DNA of 7,522 nt from Ignavibacteriaceae bacterium (GTDB lineage: Bacteria; Bacteroidota; Ignavibacteria; Ignavibacteriales; Ignavibacteriaceae). Positions within the stretch are counted from its first letter, which is position 1, and each line of letters begins with the position of its first letter. Below are positions 6,747 to 7,522 of this stretch, piece by piece. Location: assembly GCA_025449775.1 (NCBI GenBank), contig JANWIS010000006.1:1-7522 (forward strand), given 5' to 3'. The notes beneath the pieces are model-generated. The model was not told the origin of the DNA, ran no database searches, and saw only the letters and a program-made list of their open reading frames with translations. The position numbers were made by a program, and so were the translations under genes.

Positions 6747-7522
6747 CTACTTTAATAAAATCATCTTCTTAGTATTCATATATTCTTCAGTAATGAGTTG
6801 ATAGATGTAAACTCCACTTGTGAGAAACGAAGCATTGAACCGAACTCCATACCTTCCTGCTTGCTGTTTCTCATTGACAAGCTCTTTTATTTTTCTTCCA
6901 AGTATATCGTAAACTATTAGTGTAACTAGAGTATTGTCATTCCGGGCTTGACCCGGAATCTCATATTTTATTGTTGTTAGCGGGTTGAATGGATTCGGAA
7001 AGTTTTGGGCAAGATTAAATTGTATTGGTAAATCATCCACGAAAATTGTTATTACTTCTGAGTAAGAATGAGTTCCATTAAAATCTATTTGTTTCAGCCG
7101 ATAGTTTAATTTTCCATCCAATATTATTTGATCTGTAAAATTATAATCATTTATTTCTGTTGAATTTCCTTTTCCAGGAACAAACCCTATCTTTTCCCAA
7201 TTACCACCTTTAACTGATTTCTCAATCTCAAATCCATAATTATTAATTTCGGAAGCAGTAATCCATTCAAGCACAATTTTATCACCTTCTACTCTTCCGT
7301 CAAATGAAATTAATTCAACAGGTATATAACTCGTATCAATATATTTATAAATAAGTCCCTTAAAACCGTTGGAATAACCAAGATAAATTAATGGTGCTTG
7401 AAATTTTCTAATTCCAACATTTCTTAGTGCTATAACTTCTTCCCAAGTATTTCCACTATCACCAGTTTCGAACACTCCATCTCCAATAATAAATCCACGC
7501 TGTTTATCTAGCCAACCGAAAC
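6747..7522 (-). CDS. T9SS-exported protein with BNR/Ycf48-like propeller end and type A sorting domain (partial, 5' end outside the window)
   Basis: The reading frame stays open to the right edge, so the GTG at 7475 is not the true start; the frame continues upstream as FGWLDKQRGFIIGDG. That stretch plus TGDSGNTWEE is an Asp-box/BNR-type blade end ([ST]-x-D-x-G-x-T-W), as in Ycf48-like propellers. Next comes a beta-sandwich, fibronectin-like region common in Bacteroidota secreted proteins: VELISFDG, VLEWITASEINNYGFEIEKS, YRLKQIDFNGTHSYSEV. The C-terminal type A sorting domain has FNLAQNFPNPFNPLTTIKYEIP, VTLIVYDILGRKIKELVNE, SGVYIYQL and the final TKKMILLK. Such domains direct transport across the outer membrane by the type IX system, with cleavage and surface attachment or release. 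What the propeller binds is unknown. A palindromic element encodes PGQARNDN within the sorting domain. An intrinsic terminator follows the TAG stop. Confidence 0.88.
   Translation of the reverse strand, partial: FGWLDKQRGFIIGDGVFETGDSGNTWEEVIALRNVGIRKFQAPLIYLGYSNGFKGLIYKYIDTSYIPVELISFDGRVEGDKIVLEWITASEINNYGFEIEKSVKGGNWEKIGFVPGKGNSTEINDYNFTDQIILDGKLNYRLKQIDFNGTHSYSEVITIFVDDLPIQFNLAQNFPNPFNPLTTIKYEIPGQARNDNTLVTLIVYDILGRKIKELVNEKQQAGRYGVRFNASFLTSGVYIYQLITEEYMNTKKMILLK
6936..6962. repeat. Palindromic, RPE-like repeat element inserted in frame in a coding region
   Basis: Perfect 8-bp arms ATTCCGGG (6939-6946) and CCCGGAAT (6952-6959) flank the loop CTTGA, with outer bases GTC and CTC. The motif GTCATTCCGGGCTTGACCCG is, from general knowledge, the core of short dispersed palindromes found in many unrelated bacterial genomes and able to sit inside genes. 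Here the minus strand reads it as EIPGQARNDN without breaking the frame. It is conspicuously G+C-rich against an A+T-rich gene. Only one copy lies in this window, so its repetitive nature here is inferred. Confidence 0.65.

Overview
The window looks like a low-G+C chromosomal segment from a Bacteroidota/Chlorobiota-type bacterium, most likely an Ignavibacteria-like lineage (inference). The clues are a type IX secretion (T9SS) type A C-terminal sorting domain with the NFPNPFNP motif, TAnnTTTG promoter-like boxes, weak or absent Shine-Dalgarno sequences, several TTG starts, and a single-POTRA Omp85-family outer membrane protein. Nearly all genes lie on the minus strand, so the description runs from right to left.

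Right edge (6747-7522): the 3' part of a secreted, T9SS-exported protein. It has the end of an Asp-box/BNR (Ycf48-like) propeller, a beta-sandwich linker and a sorting domain. A GC-rich palindromic element sits in frame inside the sorting domain. A strong intrinsic terminator at about 6694-6718 separates this gene from the next.

Middle (1559-6587): three same-strand genes that could share a transcript: full-length glycine dehydrogenase gcvP, a one-POTRA BamA/TamA-like outer membrane protein, and rsmE (16S rRNA m3U1498 methyltransferase). The rsmE start overlaps the 3' end of the outer membrane protein gene. No gcvT or gcvH is adjacent.

Left (1-1548): a small secreted protein on the plus strand, of Spy/CpxP-like layout, converges with rsmE and diverges from rnhC (RNase HIII). 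The rnhC stop overlaps the start of a 6-phosphofructokinase gene that runs off the left edge.

Functionally this is mostly housekeeping: RNA:DNA hybrid removal, glycolysis, glycine cleavage, rRNA modification and envelope biogenesis. I see no CRISPR array, transposase, phage gene, tRNA or rRNA, and no convincing undescribed multi-gene system. The most distinctive items are the in-frame palindromic insert in the T9SS domain, the small two-motif secreted protein, and the compact overlapping gene junctions.
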